From assembly GCA_035540375.1 (NCBI GenBank), contig DATLGO010000080.1:1-51576 (forward strand): a stretch of DNA of 51,576 nucleotides, given 5' to 3'. The notes beneath the pieces are model-generated. The model ran no database searches, had not been told where the DNA came from, and saw nothing but the letters and a program-made list of their open reading frames with translations. Shown one piece after another: positions 35,782 through 43,780 of this stretch. Position 1 is the stretch's first letter, and the number at the start of each line of letters is the position of its first letter. The position numbers and the translations under genes were made by a program. The DNA is from Candidatus Thermoplasmatota archaeon. GTDB taxonomy: Archaea; Thermoplasmatota; SW-10-69-26; JACQPN01; JAJPHT01.

Positions 35782-36008
35782 CGCGACTCGCGCCCCTCGT
35801 CGTCGCGCTCGCCCTTCTCGCCCCCGCGGCTGTCGCGCAGCGCGAGCCCACGGGCCCGCCTCCCAACCACGACGGCGCCCTTCCCACGCCGGACTTCGTG
35901 GACGGGTCGCGCGCGCTCCCCCTGTTCGCGCTGGCGCTTCTCGCGGGGCTCCTCCTCGCGCTCTGGGGGTTCGTCCTCTGGGCCGGCCGGCGGACGAAGC
36001 GAAGGTAA
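35778..36008 (+). CDS. Small exported membrane protein, pair member 2
   Basis: A 76-residue protein with the same design as the previous one: signal peptide (about 1-20), a short Pro/Asp-rich exported segment, one helix (about 47-67) and basic tail RRTKRR. Start TTG at 35778 overlaps the previous stop, so the two are co-translated. Function unknown. Confidence 0.6.
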   Translation: MTRLAPLVVALALLAPAAVAQREPTGPPPNHDGALPTPDFVDGSRALPLFALALLAGLLLALWGFVLWAGRRTKRR

Positions 36009-36326
36009 TTCAAGGAAGCCCGCGTACGAGCGTTGCCCTGCCACAATCACACCCCCGCGATTTGTGACCGGGGGACGGTGCGCGGGGCGACACGGGACGT
36101 CCGGCCAATGGGCCTTCGGACAAGCAAGGCCTTTCCGGCCATCGATGCGTCCGAAACAACCGGTCGTCCGCACAGCTCGTCCGCGAGCCCCGCTATCCCG
36201 GCCGGGTCAGGAAGGGGAGAGCCGCATCCGCGGTGTCGAGGATCCGCACTGTTAGCGTCGGGGCACAGGGGCTCGGGGACACCCTTCGGGGCAAAGCCTA
36301 TCGCCGGGCGCGCGCCTCGCGCGGCC
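36009..36326 (+). other. Gene-free stretch upstream of arsC-like gene
   Basis: The frame of the downstream phosphatase is open through here but lacks any conserved sequence before the GTG at 36327. Base composition is less GC-rich than the coding regions (for example ACAATCACACCCCCGCGATTTGT, about 36043-36065 in part), so it may hold a promoter, long leader or small RNA. I see no tRNA or known RNA fold. Confidence 0.45.
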
Positions 36327-36776
36327 GTGGATCGCCCGAAGCTCGTCGTCCTTTTCGCGTGCGTCGGCAACAGCGCCCGCTCGGTCATGGCCGAGGGCTT
36401 CGCCCGCGCCCTCGGCGGCGCGGCGGTCGAGGCGCGAAGCGGCGGATCGCGCCCGCTCGGCCACCTGCTTCCGGAAGCCGTGCAGGCGATGCGCGAGCGG
36501 GGACTGGACATCGCCGACATCGCAAGCAAGGGATTCGACGAGGGCTGGATCCGCGACCGATGCGACCTCGTCGTGACGATGGGCTGCGGCGACGATGCGT
36601 GCCCCGCGTTCATCGGCAAGCGCATGGAGGACTGGGCGCTCGAAGACCCGAAGGGAAAGGATCTCGAGACCTTCCGGCGCGTGCGCGACGAGATTGAGGC
36701 GCGCGTCCGCGGCCTCCTCGCCCGCCACGGCGTCGCGAAAGAGCCTTCCACGCCCGGCGACCAAACGCTCCCGTGA
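36327..36776 (+). CDS. Low-molecular-weight phosphatase / ArsC-type arsenate reductase
   Basis: A 149-residue protein with the P-loop CVGNSARSV (CX5RS; Cys about residue 12) and MAEGFARALGG, then SKGFDEGWI and VTMGCGDDACP, both typical of thioredoxin-coupled arsenate reductases; the DWALEDPKGKDLETFRRVRDEIEARV block is the usual C-terminal helix region. It either reduces arsenate or dephosphorylates tyrosine. Cys82-like and 89-like residues of classical ArsC are represented by the CGDDAC pair. Start GTG at 36327 is the first position with conserved sequence. Overlaps the CHAD gene by 4 bp, which hints at a role in phosphate rather than arsenic chemistry. Confidence 0.85.
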   Translation: MDRPKLVVLFACVGNSARSVMAEGFARALGGAAVEARSGGSRPLGHLLPEAVQAMRERGLDIADIASKGFDEGWIRDRCDLVVTMGCGDDACPAFIGKRMEDWALEDPKGKDLETFRRVRDEIEARVRGLLARHGVAKEPSTPGDQTLP

Positions 36777-37648
36777 CGCCCCGCATCTCCGGCCTGGTCG
36801 CCCGGGCGCTCGTGGAGCGCGACCTCGCGAACCTCGACCGCCGCTGGCGCGCGCTCGAGCGCGCGCCGCAACGACCGCGCGCGCTCCACAAGCATCGCGA
36901 GGCGTGCCAGCGCCTCCACGCGGCCGTCGGCCTCCTCGCCGGGTTCCTCGACGACCGGGCGATCGACGCGCTCGAGACCCTCGCTTCAAAACCCAAGCGG
37001 GGCACGGGTCGCTTCCGCGACGCCGACGTGCACGCGCGGCGCCTGGCGCGGCCGGAGGCGGAAAAGCCCGCTCCGGCCGCGCTCGTCGACGCCCTCGGAC
37101 GGATCGGCCGCGAGGGCCGCAAGCGGGCCTTGGCGCGCGCCGCGCGACGCGCCCGCCGGGTCGAGCCGAGGATCCGCGACGCGCTCGCCGAGGTCGATCC
37201 CGAGGCGCGCGCGGAGCCCCTCGCGCGATCCACGGCCGCCGCGCGCGCAGCCGTCCTCGCCGCCGCGGCCCACGGTTGGGACGACGCCACCCTCCACGGG
37301 GCGCGCATCGCGCTCAAGCGCCTGCGATTCGCGCTCGAAGCGCTCGCGCCCGCGCTCGACGGCGACGCGCTCGACGTCGCGCGGCGCGCGGCGGAGGAGA
37401 CGCACGACGTGACGCGGCTCCTCGGGATCGCGACGGACGCGCGCGCCTTCGCGGAGCGCTTCGCGGAAAATTTCCCGGCGGAGGGTCCGCTCGGCGAAGC
37501 CTTCGAGGCCGAGCGCGCGGACATGGAGGCGCGCGGATCCGCCGCCCGGACGACGTTCCTCGAAGGCCTCGCGGCGGACCGCTGGCCGACGCTTCGGGAA
37601 ACCCTCGGTCTCGATCGCCTCGACGCGCCCGCGCTAAGCGTCCGGTGA
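36773..37648 (+). CDS. CHAD domain protein
   Basis: A 291-residue helical protein of the CHAD family, which binds inorganic polyphosphate through basic grooves. Landmarks: HKHREACQRLHAAVGLLAGFLDD (about 40-62) with a conserved His and Arg set, FRDADVHARRLA (about 80-91) and a second half with RIALKRLRFALEALAP. Arg and Lys are abundant throughout. Start GTG at 36773 overlaps the phosphatase stop. Its 3' end overlaps the 3' end of the convergent kinase gene by 15 bp. The neighbouring Ppx/GppA and PhoU genes fit a polyphosphate context. Confidence 0.85.
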   Translation: MTPRISGLVARALVERDLANLDRRWRALERAPQRPRALHKHREACQRLHAAVGLLAGFLDDRAIDALETLASKPKRGTGRFRDADVHARRLARPEAEKPAPAALVDALGRIGREGRKRALARAARRARRVEPRIRDALAEVDPEARAEPLARSTAAARAAVLAAAAHGWDDATLHGARIALKRLRFALEALAPALDGDALDVARRAAEETHDVTRLLGIATDARAFAERFAENFPAEGPLGEAFEAERADMEARGSAARTTFLEGLAADRWPTLRETLGLDRLDAPALSVR

Positions 37649-38368
37649 CGGCGGCGGTTCGAGGCCGATCCTGTCGCCGGGAATGCCGAGAAGCGGCGCC
37701 ACGATCCGGCGGATCTCGAGCTGCGTGGCGGCGATGGAACGCGCGGCGTCGACGACTTTCCAACCGCGCGCCTCGGCGAGGCGGTCGTATTCGGAGATCA
37801 TCCTCCCCTGGTACTCGATGAACGAGTCGTAGATGTCCTCGCCCATGTGCTGATCCATTCCCGACTCCCAGTAATTGAGGCGCGTCCGGTCGAGCGTCCG
37901 CAGGAGGAGGGCGTCGACGCCGAGACGCATCTGGATCGTGAGGTCGGGCTCGGGCGCGAAGGCGTAGATGCCCTGCATCCACGCGCGGTCCACGCCCCTC
38001 ACGGCTCCGCGCGCGAGCGCGGTCCCGACGTAGCGGTCCGCGACCACCACCATTCCGGCCTTGAGGGCCGGGATGACGACGCGCTCGAGACGGTCCGCGA
38101 AATCCGTCGCGTAGAGGAGCGTGTACGTGACCTTGTTGAGAAGCGTCCCCTCCTTCGCGCTCGTGATGAGCTTGGAGACGAGAAGGGAGCGGTTCCAGCC
38201 TGTCTGGACGACGGCGTGGCCGCGCGTCTCGATCCAGGGCGCGAGACGCTCGATCTGCGTCGAGCGCCCGACTCCGTCCGTGCCTTCGATCACGATGAGC
38301 TTGCCGGGCGTCTCCTCCCGCGCGACACGGGGCAGGCCGCGTCTCGGACGCATGGCGTCCGGGCTCAC
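37634..38368 (-). CDS. Thymidylate-kinase-like protein with altered Walker A
   Basis: A 244-residue P-loop kinase of the dTMP kinase family. The Walker A reads GTDGVGRST, with Arg (codon 38264-38266) where Lys is normal. The DRY motif is kept (VVADRYVGTALARG) as is the LINKER-type WESGMDQHMGEDIYDSFIEYQ. Start GTG at 38368 overlaps the stop of the next gene upstream by 4 bp; ATG at 38353 is an alternative. It is a tandem paralog of the adjacent kinase. Loss of the Lys suggests weak or altered nucleotide phosphorylation, or a regulatory role; this is inference. Confidence 0.85.
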   Translation of the reverse strand: MSPDAMRPRRGLPRVAREETPGKLIVIEGTDGVGRSTQIERLAPWIETRGHAVVQTGWNRSLLVSKLITSAKEGTLLNKVTYTLLYATDFADRLERVVIPALKAGMVVVADRYVGTALARGAVRGVDRAWMQGIYAFAPEPDLTIQMRLGVDALLLRTLDRTRLNYWESGMDQHMGEDIYDSFIEYQGRMISEYDRLAEARGWKVVDAARSIAATQLEIRRIVAPLLGIPGDRIGLEPPPSPDA

Positions 38369-39060
38369 GCCGGGATCCTCCTCAGCGCGCGCTTCTCCTC
38401 GAGGACGCGGTCGGCAAGGCGCCTCACGTCGCGCTGCTGGGCCTCGATGCTCGTCGTTGCGTCGACGACCTCGAGGCCGTGCTCGTCCGCGATGCGCGCG
38501 TACTCGTCGAGGACCCGACCTTGGAAGATGCGGAAGGATTCGATCGTGTTCGACGCGAGGCCGAGGTCCATCCCGGCCTCGTGGTACTTGATGCGGGCCC
38601 GCGCCGTCATCAGGCGGTCGAGCGAGACGTCGATCGGCACCTCGAAATACAGCGCGAGGTCGGGCTTCGCGGCGAAGCGGTAGAGGTTGCGGACCCAATC
38701 GGCCTCCACGCCGCGCACGGTGTCGCGCGCGAAGGCCGTGTAGACGTAACGGTCCGCGAGCACGATCATCCCCGCCTTGAGGGCGGGGAGGATTCCGTAA
38801 TAATAGCGGTCCGCGAAGTCGGTCGCGTGGAGGAGGCTGAACGTCGTGGGCGTGAGGAGGTTCTTCTTCTTGCCGACCTTCATCGTGTCGCGCACGAGTG
38901 CGGACGAGTTCCATTCCGTGAAGAGTATCGAATAGCCTTGCGCCTCGAGATGCCTCCTCAGGAGCTTGAGCTGCGTGCTCTTGCCGGACCCGTCGATCCC
39001 CTCGACGACGATGAGCGCGCCCGGATACGGATGGGACCGCGCCGGCTCACGCGACGGCAT
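38365..39060 (-). CDS. Thymidylate-kinase-like P-loop kinase
   Basis: A 231-residue kinase with canonical Walker A GIDGSGKST (about residues 21-29), LADRYVYTAFARD (DRY motif) and a lid-like region rich in Arg. It should phosphorylate dTMP or a related nucleotide. It overlaps the Ppx/GppA gene by 14 bp and the second kinase by 4 bp, so the three are one transcript. The genomic link to Ppx and PhoU is unexpected for a pyrimidine kinase and suggests a substrate or role linked to phosphate metabolism. Confidence 0.85.
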   Translation of the reverse strand: MPSREPARSHPYPGALIVVEGIDGSGKSTQLKLLRRHLEAQGYSILFTEWNSSALVRDTMKVGKKKNLLTPTTFSLLHATDFADRYYYGILPALKAGMIVLADRYVYTAFARDTVRGVEADWVRNLYRFAAKPDLALYFEVPIDVSLDRLMTARARIKYHEAGMDLGLASNTIESFRIFQGRVLDEYARIADEHGLEVVDATTSIEAQQRDVRRLADRVLEEKRALRRIPA

Positions 39061-40594
39061 CGCTCGCCTCCCGCGCGGACTGCTCGATCGCCGCGTCCAA
39101 CCCGAACGCCTGCGCGAAGAGATCGGCCTTGCGGCGGGCGCCCCATACTTCGAGCTCCGCGGGCTCGTTTGCGCCGACCTCGATCCGCACCGCGTCCCCG
39201 CCCACCTCGACGGTCACGTCCTTCACGACCCTCCCGTGCGAGCGGTCGAGCCCGTCGGCGATCCTGAGGAGCGCCGCGGCCTTCGCGACCGTGACCCGAT
39301 CCGCCGCGCCGAGCGAGGCCCAGTTCTCGTGCCTGCGGCTCGGCGCGGCCTTGCGGTGGTAGCGGGCGATCGCGGCGATCATCCGGGTTTCCCGTCCCGA
39401 GAAGGCGCCCCCGAGGCCGTTCAGGATGAGATATTCGGAATGCTTGTGGTGGCCCCGCTCCGACACCGCGTAGCCGACGTCGTGCAGGAGCGCGCCGTAT
39501 TCGAGCAGCTCGCGCGCGTCCTCGTCGAGGCCGTTCACGGCGCGCGTCCCGTCGAAGAGGCGCACGGCCAGGTTCGCGACGTGGTGGGCGTGCGGGGCAT
39601 CGTAGCGGAAGCGCTCGCCGAAACGCAGCACCGCGCGCCGCCGCGCGTTGGGCTCGGTGAGGTCCCATTGCAGCTCCGCGCCGTGTCGCTCGATGAAATC
39701 CGCGAGGAGCCCTTCACGCAGCGCGCGGTCGGTCGCGTGGAGCGCGGGCGCGTCGAGGGTCTCCGCGAGGGCCCGGAAGAACGCCGCCGCCGGGACCACG
39801 AGATCGACGCGACCCGGTTCGAGCCCGGGGAGCCGGGCGCGACGCTCGCGCGGCATCGTAGCGAGGTCGTCGTCGAGGGCCGCGAGCGCCTTGCGCGGCA
39901 TGGCCGCGTCGTTCGACCCGACCTCCTGGCGGGCGCGGAGGAGCTTGAGGACGGCGCCGGCGCTCCCGCTCGTGACGAAGACCTTCGAGGGCCGGACGGC
40001 TTGAACGCGCTTCGCGACCGGCGCGAGCTCGCGCGCGAAACGCTCGCGGGCCTCGGCCCGCCCCTCGGGAACCGGCTCGCCCTCCGCAAGGAGGAGGTTC
40101 TCGAGCCGCTGGACGCCGAGCTTGAGGCTCATCGCCCAGGCAAGCTGCCGCGAGTTGCCGAAGGCGAACTCGACGCTGCCGCCGCCGAGGTCGACGACGA
40201 GGATCGGCGCCTCGTCGAGCGGAAGGGCGGCCTGGACGGCCTTGAAGACGAGCCGGGCCTCCTCGAGGCCGGAAATGACGCGCGGATGGATGCCCGTCGC
40301 GTCGAGGACCTCCGCGAGGAACGCCCCGCCGTTCTCGGCCTCGCGGACCGCACTCGTGGCGACCGCGATCCAGCGCTCCACGCCGCGCTTCTCGGCGAGG
40401 CGGAGGAAACGGCGAAGCGCTTCGAGGGCGCGGCGCTGCGACTCCTCGTCCAGCCGGCCGCTCTCGAAGGCGCCTTGGCCGAGCCTCACCATCTCCTTTG
40501 CGCGGTCGAGGACGTGGACCTTCAGGTCGACGTCGACTCGGACCACGAGCATGTGGATCGAGTTCGTTCCGATGTCGAGGACGGCGACGTGCAC
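39047..40594 (-). CDS. ppx: Exopolyphosphatase/GppA family protein with HD domain
   Basis: A 515-residue protein. Residues 1-300 are an actin-fold Ppx/GppA domain: LDIGTNSIHMLV (phosphate 1), TSAVREAENG, VVDLGGGSVEFA (phosphate 2) and FVTSGSAGAV. Residues about 320-480 are an HD domain (HHVANLA, LLHDVGYAV, HHKHSEY). This is the common architecture that hydrolyses polyphosphate or pppGpp. Start GTG at 40594. A 50-bp gap separates it from the PhoU gene upstream, containing a 6-bp stem-loop (40623-40638). It is 14 bp overlapped with the kinase gene downstream. Confidence 0.92.
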   Translation of the reverse strand: MHVAVLDIGTNSIHMLVVRVDVDLKVHVLDRAKEMVRLGQGAFESGRLDEESQRRALEALRRFLRLAEKRGVERWIAVATSAVREAENGGAFLAEVLDATGIHPRVISGLEEARLVFKAVQAALPLDEAPILVVDLGGGSVEFAFGNSRQLAWAMSLKLGVQRLENLLLAEGEPVPEGRAEARERFARELAPVAKRVQAVRPSKVFVTSGSAGAVLKLLRARQEVGSNDAAMPRKALAALDDDLATMPRERRARLPGLEPGRVDLVVPAAAFFRALAETLDAPALHATDRALREGLLADFIERHGAELQWDLTEPNARRRAVLRFGERFRYDAPHAHHVANLAVRLFDGTRAVNGLDEDARELLEYGALLHDVGYAVSERGHHKHSEYLILNGLGGAFSGRETRMIAAIARYHRKAAPSRRHENWASLGAADRVTVAKAAALLRIADGLDRSHGRVVKDVTVEVGGDAVRIEVGANEPAELEVWGARRKADLFAQAFGLDAAIEQSAREASDAVA

Positions 40595-40644
40595 ATCCCC
40601 GACTCTGAGGTACGCTCAAGCAAAGGGCTTGCGCCCTTGGGCGG

Positions 40645-41649
40645 TCAGGCGGGCGAGGACACCTTGTGGTTCATCGCGACCTCGCCGATGTCGGCCGCAT
40701 AGGCGGCCGTGCGGCCGATCGATTCCACGATGATCGCGAGGTGGGAGACGCTCGCGCCGCCGAATGAGGCGGCTTCCTCGAGGAGACGCTCGCGGCCCTT
40801 GAGGACGACGTTGACCTCCTCGATGATCGCGTTCGCGCGTTTCGCATCGCGCTTCGTGAACGTGACGAGGCTCGCGCGGAAGAGGTCCGCCGCGCGGCGG
40901 CCCTCCCTGTCGAGCTTCGCGAGGAACTGGTCGACGGCCTTCGAGCGGGGCACGAGGAGGGCCTGCTCGGCGATGCGGTCCGCGTGGTCGGCGGTGCGCT
41001 CCACGAGACGGGCGACAAGGAGGAAGTTCAGGGCCTGCGACGGCGTGAGCTCCATCTTGGCGGCATAGGTCGCGTCGCGCAGCATCGCGTGGTATTGCTT
41101 GTTGACGAGCCAATACAGCCGATCGACCTCGTCGTCGCGGTCCTCGACGCTCTTCAGCACGCCGGGATCGGGCTTTGTCAGCGCCGCGAACGCCTCGTCC
41201 TGCATCGCCTGCGTGAGGAGCGACATGCGGCGGAGCGCCTTGTCGAGGTGGAATTCGCGCGGGTCGAGGAAATCCTGGAGCGTGATCGTGTTCGCCTCCT
41301 CTTCCACGATCTCGATCCCGATGATGCGGCGGACGGCTTCGCGCACGGCGTGCCGCGCCACGGGGGGAAGCGGGCGCTTCGACGTGACCACGATCGCGTC
41401 GTATCCCATGAGATAGGCCGCGATGATCTTGCGGAAGAGGTATTCGCCCTCGCCCTCGCCGAAGTCGACGACATAGCGCTGGACCTTCCGCTCGCCCTTC
41501 GCGTGGGGAAGGATGGCAAGGCTGCCGTCGGGGAGCACGTCGCAGCCGACGACGTCGCCCGCCCGCAGCTCAACCTTCTCGACCCAGGCCTTGGGGAGCG
41601 TGACCGTGATGCTCGACCCGCCCGTGAGCTGCACCTTGCGAAGCTCCAT
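40645..41649 (-). CDS. AbrB-PhoU phosphate regulator
   Basis: A 334-residue protein: an N-terminal AbrB/SpoVT-like DNA-binding swapped-hairpin domain (about residues 1-48, GGSSITVTLPKAWVEKVELRAGDVV), a middle alpha/beta part and two PhoU-type helical bundles (about 120-330; repeats containing RRMSLLTQAM and DRLYWLVNKQ, then ARLVERTADHADRIAEQ). This archaeal architecture is thought to regulate phosphate transport genes directly. Start ATG at 41649, leaderless with respect to a TATA centred at 41677. Divergent to pstS and first of the phoU-ppx-kinase-kinase cluster. Confidence 0.9.
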   Translation of the reverse strand: MELRKVQLTGGSSITVTLPKAWVEKVELRAGDVVGCDVLPDGSLAILPHAKGERKVQRYVVDFGEGEGEYLFRKIIAAYLMGYDAIVVTSKRPLPPVARHAVREAVRRIIGIEIVEEEANTITLQDFLDPREFHLDKALRRMSLLTQAMQDEAFAALTKPDPGVLKSVEDRDDEVDRLYWLVNKQYHAMLRDATYAAKMELTPSQALNFLLVARLVERTADHADRIAEQALLVPRSKAVDQFLAKLDREGRRAADLFRASLVTFTKRDAKRANAIIEEVNVVLKGRERLLEEAASFGGASVSHLAIIVESIGRTAAYAADIGEVAMNHKVSSPA

Positions 41650-41726
41650 GATTGCTCCATGGAAGTTCGACGATTATATAATTCGTTCCCTGTTCTCCAT
41701 ATATCTATGGAGAAGAATGATTCTTC
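41643..41726. promoter_or_regulatory. Divergent promoter/operator between phoU and pstS
   Basis: ATTATATAAT at 41673-41682 is a perfect palindrome and may serve as TATA box in both directions, giving starts near 41652 (leftward, next to the phoU ATG) and 41702 (rightward). CTCCAT half-sites occur at 41644-41649 and 41655-41660, beside the leftward start, and as an inverted pair TTCTCCATA (41693-41701) and TATGGAGAA (41706-41714) on the rightward start. A second palindrome, GAAGAAT-g-ATTCTTC, is at 41712-41726. The rightward leader to pstS is about 160 nt and has no other clear element. Confidence 0.7.
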
Positions 41727-41865
41727 CGAGGGAATCCGTTTCCCCCTTGAGGTCGTCGCGCGGCCGGGCCTCCTGAGCGATCCGGAGCCGCGGGGAGAAT
41801 CCCAGGGCTCCCCTCAAGCATCGCCCGCGCCCTGCGAGCGCGGTCAAAGGCCTATGGTGTCTACC

Positions 41866-42804
41866 ATGAACTTCCGGAACCTCTGCATCCTCACCGCCCT
41901 CGTCCTCGCCGCGGGCGCCCTCGCGGGCTGCGTCTCGAACAACGGCGGCGCGGGCGGCGAGAAGCTCCAGCAGGCAGGCTCGTCCACCGTCTTCCCGATC
42001 GCGGCCGCCTGGGCCGAGGCTCTCGCGCCCGGCCTCCAGGTCACGGTCGCGGGCGGCGGATCCGGCGCGGGCGCCTCGAAGCTCTGCGCGAAGGAGATCG
42101 ACATCGGCACGATGAGCCGGCCCTTCAAGGACTCCGAGAAGGCGACGTGCGCGTCGAACGGCGTCACGGCCACCGAGTGGCCCGTCGCCTACGACGGCCT
42201 CACGGTCGTCGTCGCGAAGTCCAACGCCTTCATCGACCACCTCACCGTCGACGAGCTCAAGCACATCTGGCGCGCGAACGACCCGGCCCGGACCTGGGCC
42301 GACGTGCGCGCCGGGTGGCCCGCGGAGAGGATCGTCCTCTACGGTCCGGACTCGGACTCCGGCACCTACGAATACTTCAACGAGGAGATCCTCGGAAAGA
42401 ACTGCGGGGCCGACGGCAAGAGCATCTGCCCGCCGCGCTCCGACTACACCGCGAGCGCGGACGACAACCGGCTCGTGCACGGCGTCGTGGCGAGCCCGCA
42501 CGCGATCGGCCACTTCGGCTTCTCCTACTTCCACGAGAACCAGAACGACCTCAAGGCGGTCCCGATCGTCCCCCCCGGCGGATCGACGCCCGTCGCGCCG
42601 ACGTTCGAGACCATCGCGGACGGTTCGTACAAGCCGCTCGCGCGCCCGCTCTTCATGGTCACGAACGGGGTTCCGGCCTCCGGCACCCCGCTCCACGAAT
42701 ACCTCTCGTACGCCTTCGGCGACGGGCAGAAGCTCGTCCGCAGCGTCGGCTACGTCGAGCTGGACGCGGCGAAGCTCGCCGAGATGAAGGGACGGCTCGG
42801 CTGA
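41866..42804 (+). CDS. pstS: Phosphate ABC transporter substrate-binding lipoprotein PstS
   Basis: A 312-residue periplasmic-type binding protein, with lipobox ALAGC (Cys about residue 22). Phosphate-site segments are AGSSTVFPIAAAWAE, TVAGGGSGAGASKL, DIGTMSRPFKDSE and PDSDSGTYEYF. It captures phosphate at the cell surface and delivers it to PstCA. Start ATG at 41866 gives a signal peptide of normal length; an in-frame ATG lies 12 bp upstream. First gene of the pstSCAB-phoU operon. Confidence 0.93.
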   Translation: MNFRNLCILTALVLAAGALAGCVSNNGGAGGEKLQQAGSSTVFPIAAAWAEALAPGLQVTVAGGGSGAGASKLCAKEIDIGTMSRPFKDSEKATCASNGVTATEWPVAYDGLTVVVAKSNAFIDHLTVDELKHIWRANDPARTWADVRAGWPAERIVLYGPDSDSGTYEYFNEEILGKNCGADGKSICPPRSDYTASADDNRLVHGVVASPHAIGHFGFSYFHENQNDLKAVPIVPPGGSTPVAPTFETIADGSYKPLARPLFMVTNGVPASGTPLHEYLSYAFGDGQKLVRSVGYVELDAAKLAEMKGRLG

Positions 42805-42817
42805 GCCGCGAACGACC

Positions 42818-43780
42818 ATGAGCCCCTCGCCGCCACCTCCGGAACAGGCCGATCCGCCCATGCCGCGCTCGCTCGCGGCGACGGCCCTGCCCTGGGCCCG
42901 GGTTCCGCGCCCGGTCGAGCGGGGCGTCGAGGGGCTCCTCTTCCTCTCCGCGTTCACGGCGGTGTTCCTCACCGCCGGCATCCTCTACGTGCTCCTCTCC
43001 AACTCCTTCACGTTCTTCTCGTTCCCCGAAGTCTCCATCGTCGAGTTCCTCACGGGAACGGTGTGGAATCCAGACATCGGCGACACGAGCTTCGGGGTGC
43101 TGCCGCTCGTGAACGGCACGCTCATCGTCACTTTCGGATCCTCGCTCATCGCCGTGCCCCTCGGCATCGCGACCGCCATCTACCTGAGCGAATTCGCGAA
43201 CCCGCGCGTGCGCGCCGTGCTGAAGCCCGCAATCGAGCTCCTCGCCGGCATCCCGTCGATCGTGTTCGGGATCTTCGCGCTCATCGTCATCAGCCCGATC
43301 CTCCAGGAGACGTTCGGCGCGAACGTCTTCAACGCGGCGAACGCCATCATCGTCCTCTCGTTCATGATCCTCCCCATCATCACGACGCTCGCGGAGGACG
43401 CCCTCAGGGCCGTCCCGCAGGAGCTCCGCGCGGGCGCCCTCGCGCTCGGGGCGACGAAGTGGGAGGTCACCAAGCAGGTCGTCGTCCCCGCCGCCCTCTC
43501 GGGCATCGTCGCGGGGATCCTTCTCGGCTTCAGCCGCGCGATCGGAGAGACGATGGCCGTCACGCTCGCGGCGGGCGCGCGTCCCCGCATGGGCCTCGAC
43601 CTCTTCGAGCCCATCCAGACGATGACCGCGTTCATCGCCCAGCGCGCGCAGGGCGACCTCGTGCAGGCGGGGCCGCCGTTCTATACCCTGTTCGCGGTCG
43701 GGCTCCTGCTGTTCGTGATGACCTTCACGGTGAACCTCGTCGCCGCCCGCGTCCTGAAGCGTTTCAGGGAGGTCTACTGA
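42818..43780 (+). CDS. pstC: Phosphate ABC transporter permease PstC
   Basis: A 320-residue permease with about six helices after a cytoplasmic N-terminus of about 35 residues rich in Pro. The binding-protein-dependent transport signature EELRAG-type motif is ELRAGALALGATKWEVTKQVVVP (about 208-230), followed by SRAIGETMAV. Overlaps pstA by 1 bp (TGATG). Partner of PstA in phosphate import. Confidence 0.92.
   Translation: MSPSPPPPEQADPPMPRSLAATALPWARVPRPVERGVEGLLFLSAFTAVFLTAGILYVLLSNSFTFFSFPEVSIVEFLTGTVWNPDIGDTSFGVLPLVNGTLIVTFGSSLIAVPLGIATAIYLSEFANPRVRAVLKPAIELLAGIPSIVFGIFALIVISPILQETFGANVFNAANAIIVLSFMILPIITTLAEDALRAVPQELRAGALALGATKWEVTKQVVVPAALSGIVAGILLGFSRAIGETMAVTLAAGARPRMGLDLFEPIQTMTAFIAQRAQGDLVQAGPPFYTLFAVGLLLFVMTFTVNLVAARVLKRFREVY

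Noticed and set aside
36200-36260. GTCAGGAAGG-like sequence resembling the SRP RNA helix 8 loop
   Set aside because: The tetraloop helix (CC-GGAA-GG) is missing and no flanking pairing could be found.
36033-36326. N-terminal extension of the ArsC-like protein from the upstream ATG
   Set aside because: The extra 98 residues are low-complexity and have no family match; the P-loop must lie near the N-terminus, as with GTG 36327.
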